From NCBI GenBank assembly GCA_004376055.2, contig CP049016.1:3038001-3102000 (forward strand): DNA of 64,000 nucleotides, given 5' to 3'. Position numbers and translations under genes: made by a program. Within the stretch, counting starts at the first letter, position 1; every line of letters starts with the position of its first letter. Under the pieces are notes generated by a model. That model searched no databases, was not told where the DNA came from, and saw nothing but the letters and a program-made list of their open reading frames with translations. Below are positions 52,901 through 59,565 of the stretch, in pieces. Source of the stretch: Nitrospirales bacterium LBB_01. GTDB taxonomy: Bacteria; Nitrospirota; Thermodesulfovibrionia; Thermodesulfovibrionales; Magnetobacteriaceae.

Positions 52901-53255
52901 CAGGCTTATCGTACTCAGAAAGTCTTGAAAACACAACAATATCTGGATGAGTGTCTCTTTCTAAATTTATCAGCATAGGCTGCACCTTTATTGAATCGCC
53001 TACCTTTAAAGACTTTACTCTTTTGCCGTCCTGTTCTAAAGCAAAAAGATAGCCTTTTTTTGTGCCAAATATGATTTCGCTTTTTCCATCGCCTTTAATA
53101 TCGCCAAACACAAGCGGCGTGGATATGTCTCCGTATTGGGTTACATAATCAGACAATTTCTCAGGAAAGTGCCAAAGAGCTCCGCCACCCTCAACGTTTC
53201 CGGCTATCAGTAACAACAGCAGTACCGGTATCGCTAAAATTCGTACCTTCTTCAC
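49941..53255 (-). CDS. Beta-propeller receptor with a cytoplasmic pseudokinase-like domain
   Basis: Order of domains in 1104 residues: signal peptide (1-24), an extracytoplasmic FG-GAP/VCBS-like propeller (about 30-440, blades with Asp-rich turns such as VADFDNDGNVDFLVSG and VVDDFNDDGISDFLIP), a membrane helix (about 578-600), a helical cytoplasmic part (about 610-840) and a kinase-like C-terminus (about 850-1100). In that last part FLTIKAF, LVEQFLPYKSLKR, VPNLHPSFIF and FAATGISK mimic the beta-3, hinge, catalytic and DFG segments, but the catalytic Asp residues are absent, so it should be inactive as a kinase. The GTG start has GGAG upstream. Signal and function are unknown. Confidence 0.8.
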   Translation of the reverse strand: MKKVRILAIPVLLLLLIAGNVEGGGALWHFPEKLSDYVTQYGDISTPLVFGDIKGDGKSEIIFGTKKGYLFALEQDGKRVKSLKVGDSIKVQPMLINLERDTHPDIVVFSRLSEYDKPAKESLMVIVDGKTFTKKLEVKIEGSVVSKPAVADFDNDGNVDFLVSGHGLYLIDGAYLTNMAAPQIHSYSLTGVSFTSPVVDDFNDDGISDFLIPYSNKNQNFIDVFLSTGKEFGYEKVTFQVSGEMKVLPTVIKTADDATVKWLVIAPHPDNSLSTYTLSWSHETEKLSLKFSKRISSGIKNDSKNQIPLICETGKDCRLMVRLTDNSTVSFLDPVSGKSDSSANTIPQYENIPIYLKGDNDKSVSSNLIFIEGATLNAYEHGKTIKLAPVSAEIPKLDKIYLFPLSKEKGREYALIGSDGNGTIWFDGGNAFEAKFYEPNEQGYLNQGVYPLKETSTLFEETDNFIDIRNESHLKDMLKLMAQLYPGNPDFRKKIDTLKTRMEGEAVRYAKLGEMKDSLRKRASKYDYFVLVQWLLSDNIETTLNYVVKQDPEFLEEARIAGFYKDLGRVKSFLKAFFPIASGILILVAIVLIIFNYTFFIKIYLNIFDRLGTTLLFKKLIREREGIKELNEYLEAEDFFKWPLSQKTDFRFRIFLALLLKEKDCIWLEVLTTYEKAVLDSGSLKDQDRWTFYRYLSYLYKRLFYKKIHRGSPFLWLVFQIRHSLSRDFYDYPDKGDVEISILKFELARVFMNMNEYKPAFNYFHKLVLKYDSTLKVPDPDSDVLRFLEFIPEKKLENYLINYRRHFFSRVRGLTGQLKVLSFYRLKNLNDKLTPLINSMCEECFLREALPRVIVSNYTPIDMPRVHGAFLTIKAFNRLKRTGVILRCIFNKYKSLSIGLDAEIKALPNSFARVINVHANKRWTVLVEQFLPYKSLKRTVTEGVTVKEAGEILISLAEHLLSHKPGWFVPNLHPSFIFRNGDSIHFAATGISKVNMDRIYLKTFKERITGELSFIDPDFIKTPAMENVLSSKQAIEKNTVALLGLIGYYLTEGHPLRFVSGEHLIQLTKCKNAGKLINSALSPPNERISLSEFCKLARETVWET

Positions 53256-53294
53256 TGTTTCTCCGCAAGCAGTTTCTCAACCCATTTGACTAAA

Positions 53295-53609
53295 TTATCT
53301 CCGCTCATAAACAACTTTTCCGGATAATGCGATTTCCTTATAAATCATATATGGATTGTCCTTAAGTTCATCAAACTTTGCAGGTGATTCAACAATTAAA
53401 TCCACTCCGGCTCCAATTCCATAAAGCGATCTGTATAAAGCATGAGTAAGCTCTCTTTTATTTTCTATTTCTTTTTTTAGAACAAAAATATCGTAATCAC
53501 TTTCCGCTGTAAAATCCTCTCTTCCCCGTGATCCAAAGAGGATTATTTTATCAGGATTTGCTACCCGAATAATTATTTGAATTGTTTTCTCTAACTGCAT
53601 ATCCATCAT
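53295..53609 (-). CDS. MNT-type nucleotidyltransferase domain protein
   Basis: A 104-residue minimal nucleotidyltransferase: LFGSRGREDFTAESDYDIFV holds the GSxGR and DxD sites. Such proteins are antitoxins that adenylylate HEPN-type RNase toxins. Here the downstream HEPN gene seems reduced to an 18-codon frame (53252-53308) that overlaps its end, after which the pseudokinase gene starts. It may therefore be an orphan. Confidence 0.85.
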   Translation of the reverse strand: MMDMQLEKTIQIIIRVANPDKIILFGSRGREDFTAESDYDIFVLKKEIENKRELTHALYRSLYGIGAGVDLIVESPAKFDELKDNPYMIYKEIALSGKVVYERR

Positions 53610-53734
53610 AATTCACCACTTATTGTTAATTAGCCACCTGCCTCTCCCACGATCAGCTATTGAGGCTGTCTGAACCTGCCCTTGCTATATTATCACACCA
53701 GTCATTTGTTATTCAACAAGAAATGAATGGTTGT

Positions 53735-54042
53735 CAGGGCAAACGCATTAGAAAAAATATTGTTGTTAACGCTTGGTTTCTTGGGCGAGATTGCCCTCCC
53801 CTGAAGGGGATTCCCCTTGTCGCTATCGCTTCTCGCAATGACAAATAAAAAAAACGCTCTACGCAGCCTTCGTAAACCATAAACGACTCTAAGATAAACA
53901 AACAAGCCCTTGTTGTCATTGCGAACCCACGCAGTGGGTGTGGCAATCCCGTCCCATGCACACACTTGCGAATCCTTTCAGTTCCTTATTTTAAGAATGC
54001 GCACCCTTTTGGGACATTGAGAGCTCTAATGCGTTCGCCCTG
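53735..54042. mobile_element. 308-bp non-autonomous element with 10-bp target duplication
   Basis: Inverted repeats of 18 bases, CAGGGC(A/G)AACGCATTAGA, end the element. The direct repeat GAATGGTTGT flanks it (53725-53734 and 54043-54052). No transposase is inside; the content is intergenic-type repeat sequence (GGGATTCCCC stem, TTGTCATTGCGAA unit). It differs from the ATTGCC MITE family. Confidence 0.75.
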
Positions 54043-54084
54043 GAATGGTTGTCAGTGTACCCTGAGTTGTTAATGAGTTAAGTA

Positions 54085-54114
54085 TTGTTAATTAAAATTA
54101 TTTTCTGTTACAAT
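54085..54114 (+). promoter_or_regulatory. Promoter of the Tim44-like gene
   Basis: TTGTTA and TACAAT are separated by 18 bases. The ATG is about 82 bases after the -10 box, so this gene has a true leader with a GGGGG ribosome site. Confidence 0.5.
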
Positions 54115-54196
54115 AGTGGCGTTGGGGTGTAAGAGGTACAAGTGCCTCTGAAAGTGAAACGCTGTAATACTTAGTGAAAAAGGGGGATTAAAGTAT

Positions 54197-55204
54197 ATGA
54201 AGAAACACTTTGCGATATTTCTGATAGTAATGTTTTTAACCGCATTAGTGATTGAAGAGGCGTATGCCCGTGCCGGTGGTGGAGGCAGAAGCAGTGGTGG
54301 TGGCAGCCGCAGTTCAGCATCGTCATCCTCAGGCAGCCGCGGCTCAAGAACCTATAGCGCACCAAAGACATCTCAGCAAAATACGCAGGCTGTACAAGCT
54401 CAAAGACCTGTAGCGGCAGCTCCTGCACCAGCGTATGCAACGCCTCAGCGCAGCGGGTTTTTTAGCTCCTCGTTTGGACGTGGATTAGCAGGTGGATTAA
54501 TTGGCGGCGCTTTGGGCAGTATGCTGTTTGGTTCACATGGTTATGGCGGAGGATACGGTGGTGGCGGCTATGGCGGAGGGTACGGAGGAGGCGGTGGAAT
54601 CGGTCTTTTTGATATTATTCTCCTGCTGATTATTGGTTATATAATCTACAGAGTAATAAAATCACGCCGCAGAAATGTCCACGACTACGAAACAACCTAT
54701 ATGGTAGGTAATAGCTATGAAAGCAGCTACGAGGAACCGCATTCCGAGAAGGAAATTATGGACAGCGTTACAGGACTCCGCGACATAAAACAAATTGATC
54801 ATAATTTTGACGAATATCATTTTATTGAGGCTGTGTCAAGTTTTTTCATTAAACTTCAGGACGCATGGTCAAAACGCAATCTTGAACCCGTTAAAAGTAT
54901 GATGATGCCGGAGATTTATGTAACTTTTAACTCTGACGTAGAGAAAATGAAAGCTAACGGCGAAATCAACAAAATTGAAAACATATCCCTCAAACAGGTT
55001 ATAATTACTGAGGCATGGCAGGAAAAAGGAAAGGATTACATAACGGTAGAGATTTCCGCTAACTTGATTGATTACACAACGGATGAGTCCGGTAAATTAA
55101 TTGACGGCGATAATGTAAACCCTGACAGATTTACCGAATTCTGGACATTTGTCAGAAACTCTAATACAAACGACTGGAAATTCACGGCTATTCAACAGCA
55201 ATAA
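54197..55204 (+). CDS. Tim44-like domain protein with Gly-rich segment
   Basis: A signal peptide (LIVMFLTALVIEEAYA) is followed by a Gly/Ser-rich region (about 25-55), a membrane-like GLIGGALGSMLFG, a GYGGG repeat (about 115-135), a membrane helix (GLFDIILLLIIGYIIYRVI) and a C-terminal Tim44-like domain (about 200-335; FIEAVSSFFIKLQDAWSKRNLEPVKSMM). The family in bacteria is little understood; it may bind membranes or assist import-like processes. It is monocistronic, closed by the hairpin at 55217. Confidence 0.82.
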   Translation: MKKHFAIFLIVMFLTALVIEEAYARAGGGGRSSGGGSRSSASSSSGSRGSRTYSAPKTSQQNTQAVQAQRPVAAAPAPAYATPQRSGFFSSSFGRGLAGGLIGGALGSMLFGSHGYGGGYGGGGYGGGYGGGGGIGLFDIILLLIIGYIIYRVIKSRRRNVHDYETTYMVGNSYESSYEEPHSEKEIMDSVTGLRDIKQIDHNFDEYHFIEAVSSFFIKLQDAWSKRNLEPVKSMMMPEIYVTFNSDVEKMKANGEINKIENISLKQVIITEAWQEKGKDYITVEISANLIDYTTDESGKLIDGDNVNPDRFTEFWTFVRNSNTNDWKFTAIQQQ

Positions 55205-55216
55205 GGGAAAATAAAT

Positions 55217-55241
55217 TGAGAGAGGGCTTTGCCCTCTCTCA
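55217..55241. terminator. Bidirectional hairpin between convergent genes
   Basis: An 11-base perfect stem with a 3-base loop (TGAGAGAGGGC/TTT/GCCCTCTCTCA). An AT-rich tail (AATTTATTTT) follows on the minus strand. It lies between the Tim44-like gene and the anti-sigma gene, both ending here. Confidence 0.65.
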
Positions 55242-55253
55242 CAGATAAAAGAT

Positions 55254-55670
55254 TTACTGGTTATAAACAGTCAGAGTGAGAACGTTTTTGGTGTCAACTC
55301 TTTGATAGTTGACCTCATCCATAAGTTGTTTTACGAAAAAAATCCCGAGACCACCGATTTGTCTATCTTCAAGTGACATGTCAAGGTCAGGCGCCTCTGC
55401 CTCAAGAACGTTAAAAGGAATGCCGGAATCAACTATTTCTATTACAAACTTATTTTCTCCGTCAGAGGTGCAGATTACAGAAATATCGCCCTCGTGCTCC
55501 ACATACGCATAGTTTATGACGTTAACCACAACCTCTTCACAGGCAAGCTCAATGTCCCCAATTTTCTCGTCAGCTATTCCAAACCCCTTTGCTGCCTCAG
55601 TTATCCGGTCTAAAAACTCATGGAGATTTTCCATCTTAGCCGGCAACTTTATTTCTGATAATGCTGTCAC
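55254..55670 (-). CDS. RsbW-like anti-sigma factor ATP-binding protein
   Basis: A GHKL-type ATPase: DIELACEEVVVNVINYAY (N box), IVDSGIPFN (G1) and GGLGIFFVKQLMDEV (G2). Such proteins phosphorylate STAS-domain antagonists and bind sigma factors. The STAS gene lies 5 bases upstream, so this is a partner-switch pair. The GTG at 55670 begins with TALSEIKLPAK; the frame extends to 55712. Confidence 0.86.
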   Translation of the reverse strand: MTALSEIKLPAKMENLHEFLDRITEAAKGFGIADEKIGDIELACEEVVVNVINYAYVEHEGDISVICTSDGENKFVIEIVDSGIPFNVLEAEAPDLDMSLEDRQIGGLGIFFVKQLMDEVNYQRVDTKNVLTLTVYNQ

Positions 55671-55675
55671 AAGGA

Positions 55676-56017
55676 TTACAACTCTTTCAGTGCTTCGTCC
55701 ATTGAGTTGCAAATTTTCAGCACGGTAGTCATGCCGGACATTTTCAACACTTTTAAAACCTGTTCTGTGGGCTCTATAAAGACAAGTTTACCCTCACACT
55801 TTTTTATCTCTTTGGCAGCGGCAAGAAAACTCCTTAAACCGGCACTGCTTACGTACTCAAGCCCTTTCAGTGAAACCACAACTTTAGCAGGATTCTTAGC
55901 TAAAACCTCTTTCATCTTTTCGTCAAAACCGGACGCACTCGTTGCATCCATCCGGCCACTTATAGAAATCACATCCAATCCGTTTATTTTATCTGCTGTT
56001 ACATCCACGGTGACCAT
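55676..56017 (-). CDS. STAS-domain anti-anti-sigma factor
   Basis: The 113-residue STAS domain has the phosphorylatable Ser motif YVSSAGLRSFLAA and the strand DVISISGRMDA. When unphosphorylated it would capture the RsbW-like kinase and free its target. A gene for the sigma factor is not adjacent. MITE copy 6 lies upstream. Confidence 0.9.
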   Translation of the reverse strand: MVTVDVTADKINGLDVISISGRMDATSASGFDEKMKEVLAKNPAKVVVSLKGLEYVSSAGLRSFLAAAKEIKKCEGKLVFIEPTEQVLKVLKMSGMTTVLKICNSMDEALKEL

Positions 56018-56078
56018 ACCCCCTGTTTTTTTATTTACCTGTTTTAGCTATCCTAACACAGAGTCAAAAATAAATCAA

Positions 56079-56286
56079 ATTGCCTATGCAGTTAGCTCCG
56101 CAAACAAAAAAATGGATTCCTGCTTTCGCAGGAATGACAAGAAAAAAAGGAATGACCTCCCCTAAAGGGGATTCCCCTGTAAAGTGGCCCCCCTTGTCAT
56201 TCCCGCCTACGAGCGGGAATCCAGTCCTTTTTACTGTATCATTTGCTGACTGAAAAAAATCTACAGGAGTTAACTCAATAAGCATT
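56079..56286 (+). mobile_element. MITE copy 6
   Basis: Almost identical to copy 5 in the other direction. TAAATCAA (56071-56078) and AAAATCAA (56287-56294) match at 7 of 8 positions. The 80-residue minus frame over it is not a gene. Confidence 0.85.
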
Positions 56287-56473
56287 AAAATCAAATAGTT
56301 TTCCACTCACGTACCACTAAGTACTATCTACGTTGTCATCTTCAAAGTTATCAGGGTGTTCAGAGGGAGTTTTCTTTCACAATATTGCTGACAAGGGAAG
56401 AGGTCAAAAAAAGCTGGTGACGGTCTTTAAAATGGTCTCAGGGAATTTTACTGTTAAAAATCAAGGAGTTAAA

Positions 56474-56551
56474 TGGCGTCCCCAACGGGATTCGAACCCG
56501 TGTTACCGACGTGAAAGGCCGATGTCCTAGGCCGAGCTAGACGATGGGGAC
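56474..56551 (-). tRNA. tRNA-Glu (anticodon TTC)
   Basis: The acceptor stem GTCCCCA/TGGGGAC, the loop CTTTCAC with anticodon TTC, and the T-arm GGGTTCGAATCCC are present; discriminator G and CCA are encoded. It follows tRNA-Lys in the same direction, 8 bases apart. Confidence 0.95.
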
Positions 56552-56559
56552 GCACGTTA

Positions 56560-56632
56560 TGAGTCGCCTGGGATTCGAACCCAGGACGCCCGCCTTAAAA
56601 GGGCGGTGCTCTACCAACTGAGCTAGCGACTC
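56560..56632 (-). tRNA. tRNA-Lys (anticodon TTT)
   Basis: The acceptor GAGTCGC/GCGACTC with discriminator A, the anticodon loop CTTTTAA (TTT) and the T-arm GGGTTCGAATCCC are clear. CCA is not encoded, unlike the neighbouring tRNA-Glu. Confidence 0.95.
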
Positions 56633-56642
56633 AAACAAAGGC

Positions 56643-56672
56643 ATAGTAACACCCTTACATCAATTTTGTCAA
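56643..56672 (-). promoter_or_regulatory. Promoter of the tRNA-Lys/tRNA-Glu transcript
   Basis: On the minus strand TTGACA and TACTAT are separated by 18 bases, ending about 10 bases before the tRNA-Lys 5' end. Confidence 0.65.
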
Positions 56673-56756
56673 TCTCCTTTGTGTATTGTTAAAATAAAAA
56701 TGTCCACTGGTTTGAAACTCAGTGAGGATGCTGCATAAACATGTAATTTTCTGTAT

Positions 56757-56786
56757 TTGACATTTTAAAACTAAAACTGCTATAAT
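56757..56786 (+). promoter_or_regulatory. Promoter of rimP-nusA
   Basis: A consensus TTGACA and TATAAT separated by 18 bases. The start point would be near 56793. Confidence 0.75.
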
Positions 56787-56835
56787 ATAATTTAGAGGTA
56801 AAGGGATTTTGTGAGTTCTTTACTAAACTTAACGA

Positions 56836-56856
56836 GTGGGCTTAACCCACTTTTTT
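56836..56856 (+). terminator. Attenuator-like hairpin in the rimP leader
   Basis: GTGGG, a CTTAA loop and CCCAC (with an extra outer A-T pair) are followed by six Ts, forming a short Rho-independent terminator between the promoter and the rimP ATG at 56865. Confidence 0.6.
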
Positions 56857-56864
56857 GTTTTTAT

Positions 56865-57323
56865 ATGATGGAAATGCAAAGGAAATTAAGAAACCTCGTT
56901 GAGGAGGCGGCACTGAGGCACGGTGTTGAGGTTGTAGGGGTCGAGGTGAAAGGCCACGGGAGGCGTACGCTTTTGAGATTAACGTTGGATAAGGAGGGTG
57001 GAGTTACTCTGAGTGATTGTGAGAAAGTAAGCCGTGAGGTTGGTGTGATGCTTGACGTTGAGGACATGTTTCCAGAGTCATTCACTCTTGAGGTGACCTC
57101 TCCCGGCATTGACAGACCGCTTAAGGGCAGAACGGATTTCTTAAAAAACATAGGGAAACTTCTTAATGTGGTAACAGCAGAAAAAATATACAATGAGAGT
57201 TTCTTCAGGGGACGCCTGCAAAGTGTTGCAGAAAATTCGATAATCCTTACGGTTGATAAGACGATGGTGGAAATCCCCATTGACAACGTATCAAGAGCTA
57301 AAGTGGAGATAGAGATAAAATGA
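56865..57323 (+). CDS. rimP: Ribosome maturation factor RimP
   Basis: RimP assists 30S assembly. Typical sequences: LTLDKEGGVTLSDCEKVSREVG and FTLEVTSPGIDRPLK, then VDKTMVEIPIDNVSRAKVE. I chose ATG 56865 (152 residues); the frame opens at GTG 56811 but would encode through the leader hairpin. It overlaps nusA by 4 bases. Confidence 0.93.
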   Translation: MMEMQRKLRNLVEEAALRHGVEVVGVEVKGHGRRTLLRLTLDKEGGVTLSDCEKVSREVGVMLDVEDMFPESFTLEVTSPGIDRPLKGRTDFLKNIGKLLNVVTAEKIYNESFFRGRLQSVAENSIILTVDKTMVEIPIDNVSRAKVEIEIK

Positions 57324-58420
57324 GCAAGGAAATCCGATACGTAATAGAACAGATAAGCAACGAAAAGGGAATATCACGGGACCACCTAAGAGCCACGATA
57401 GAGTCGGCAATGTTGACTGCTGTGAAGCGTAAATTTGTAAGGAATGAAAACATAGGGCTGACCATAAGTCCGGAAAGCTATGAACTGAGCGCATTTAAGA
57501 TAAAAACCGTAGTACAAAATGTCGTTGATCCCCACATTGAGATAACGCTTGCGGACGCCCTGTTACTTAATAAGAATGCAAAATTGGGCGATGAAATACA
57601 AGACCCTATAGACATAAAAGACTTCGGACGAATTGCAGCCCAAACTGCCAAGCAGGTGATAATGCAAAAAGTGCGGGAGGCTGAAAGAGATGTAATCTAC
57701 GATAAATTCATAGGGAAGGTGCAAACGGTTGCCTCCGGCGTGGTACAAAGAAAAGAAAAAGGGATGTACTTTATAAATATCGGGAAAGTTGAGGCGGTGC
57801 TGCCGATAAAAGACACTCTGCCACGAGAGTATCTTAAGTCAGGGGATACGATAAGAGCCTATATTGCTGCCGTTAATCCCTCAACAAAGGGGCCTCAGAT
57901 AATACTATCAAGAGCTTCTGCCAACTTTGTGGCAGAGCTTTTCAAGATGGAAGTGCCAGAGATTAACGATGGAATTGTTACTATAAAAGACCTGGTCAGA
58001 GAGCCAGGAGAAAGAACAAAACTTGCTGTGTTTTCAAGCGATCACTCAATTGACCCCGTAGGGGCATGTGTTGGAATGAAAGGAACCCGCGTACAGGCCA
58101 TAGTCAGAGAACTGCGCGGAGAACGCATTGACATAATCCACTGGACTACCGATATACGGGTCTATATAGCCAAGGCGCTGACGCCAGCCGAGGTGGATAG
58201 AATCGGTATCAATGAAGAGGATAAAACAGCAATGGTCGTTGTTGATGATTCACAGCTCTCTTTGGCTATCGGCAAAAAAGGGCAAAACGTAAAACTTGCC
58301 ATGAAACTTACCGGTTGGGACATAGATATTATAAGTGAGTCACGGTACTCAAAAATGCGCCTCGACGGTACAGATAAGGACTTTGACGAAATAATACTTG
58401 AACAGAGGCATGGCGGCTAA
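57320..58420 (+). CDS. nusA: Transcription termination/antitermination protein NusA
   Basis: Order: N-terminal RNA-polymerase-binding domain, S1 domain (about 135-200; [23 protein letters not shown]) and two KH domains ([35 protein letters not shown]). The 366-residue length lacks the C-terminal acidic repeats of the E. coli protein, as in many phyla. It is coupled to rimP. Confidence 0.96.
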   Translation: MSKEIRYVIEQISNEKGISRDHLRATIESAMLTAVKRKFVRNENIGLTISPESYELSAFKIKTVVQNVVDPHIEITLADALLLNKNAKLGDEIQDPIDIKDFGRIAAQTAKQVIMQKVREAERDVIYDKFIGKVQTVASGVVQRKEKGMYFINIGKVEAVLPIKDTLPREYLKSGDTIRAYIAAVNPSTKGPQIILSRASANFVAELFKMEVPEINDGIVTIKDLVREPGERTKLAVFSSDHSIDPVGACVGMKGTRVQAIVRELRGERIDIIHWTTDIRVYIAKALTPAEVDRIGINEEDKTAMVVVDDSQLSLAIGKKGQNVKLAMKLTGWDIDIISESRYSKMRLDGTDKDFDEIILEQRHGG

Positions 58421-58452
58421 GACGAGAGTGTTAGAGTGGAGGAATTCGTAAG

Positions 58453-58764
58453 TTGTGGGGTGAGCTTAAAGACGATTTAGGGCGCGGGATAGAAAAACTT
58501 AAGTGGGTTTCTGTGTTTGTTTCCGACAGACTGAGAGCAGATATTGCATTCTTTAAAATTCTTGAAAAAATAACAGAGCTTGAAAAATCAAAGACCTCGC
58601 TGTACGCTGAGATTGGCGAAAAAGTATATGAATTAAGCGCATCCCCAAATCCACCTAATGTTTATACCAATCCGGAAATTTCAAGGGCTTTGCGAGCCAT
58701 TAATGAGCTTGACGGCAAGATTGAAGAGCTGCGAGCCTCAGCAGTCAGCACACCGGAGGGGTAG
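58453..58764 (+). CDS. Hypothetical coiled-coil protein
   Basis: This 103-residue protein has a helical coiled-coil (ILEKITELEKSKTSLYAEIGEKVYEL, AINELDGKIEELRAS). No family is recognised. The start is TTG with GGAGG upstream. It lies between nusA and the prepilin peptidase, with no gap before the latter. A regulatory or structural helper role is possible. Confidence 0.55.
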   Translation: MWGELKDDLGRGIEKLKWVSVFVSDRLRADIAFFKILEKITELEKSKTSLYAEIGEKVYELSASPNPPNVYTNPEISRALRAINELDGKIEELRASAVSTPEG

Positions 58765-59556
58765 TTGTTTCCATATGTTGTAGTTTTGACCTTTGGGCTT
58801 GTTGTCGGCTCATTCCTAAATGTCTGCATTCACAGGCTGCCGCTTGAAAAATCCATAGTAACTCCTCCCTCATCGTGCCCACACTGTCACACCCGCATTA
58901 AGCCCTGGGATAACATCCCTGTGCTAAGTTATATGATACTTCTTGGCAAATGTAGGCATTGCAGGGAACGAATCCCGATAAGGTATCCGTTAGTTGAGCT
59001 TTTAAATGGGCTGCTGTATGTGTTGACATTTTACAAATTTGGACTGACTCCGCATTCAATATTTTACATGGTATTTGTGTCATCTTTGGTAGTAATCATT
59101 TTTATTGATTTTGACCACATGATTATCCCCGATGTTATAACAATACCGGGAGCGATAGCAGGTCTCATTGCGGGCGCTTTCATACTTCCCGATGTATTTA
59201 ACACAACCGAAAAACTTGGCATTGTAAGCTCATTAATTGGATTAGCCGTAGGATTTGGGGTTTTTTATGCGATAGCGTTTTTAGGTGAGAAGATATTAAA
59301 AAAGGAGGCAATGGGAGGAGGCGACATTAAACTAATGGCAATGACTGGCGCAATTTTAGGCTGGAAAGCAGTGCTTATGGCGATGTTTGCCGGCAGTTTT
59401 ATAGGCTCAATTTATGGCATCTCCGTGATGATTATAAAGGGCAAACACTGGCAGTCAAGGATTCCTTTTGGCCCATTTTTAGCAATCGGAACGCTTCTTA
59501 GCCTGTATTTTGGAAAGGAACTGCTGTATTTGTATCTACATGCAGGACGGCGGTAG
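58765..59556 (+). CDS. pilD: Prepilin peptidase (type IV)
   Basis: Bifunctional leader peptidase and methylase for prepilins. The N-terminal zinc-like CxxC pair (CPHCHTRIKPWDNIPVLSY, CRHC) and the two catalytic Asp motifs (IDFDHMIIPD and GGGDIKLMA) are intact in a membrane protein of eight or so helices. Start TTG directly after the hypothetical gene. No pilin or pilus-assembly genes are in this window. Confidence 0.92.
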   Translation: MFPYVVVLTFGLVVGSFLNVCIHRLPLEKSIVTPPSSCPHCHTRIKPWDNIPVLSYMILLGKCRHCRERIPIRYPLVELLNGLLYVLTFYKFGLTPHSIFYMVFVSSLVVIIFIDFDHMIIPDVITIPGAIAGLIAGAFILPDVFNTTEKLGIVSSLIGLAVGFGVFYAIAFLGEKILKKEAMGGGDIKLMAMTGAILGWKAVLMAMFAGSFIGSIYGISVMIIKGKHWQSRIPFGPFLAIGTLLSLYFGKELLYLYLHAGRR

Positions 59557-59565
59557 GGAAAATAG

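Noticed and set aside
56333-56530. 65-residue plus frame
   Set aside because: It runs into the tRNA-Glu gene on the other strand and is not coding-like.
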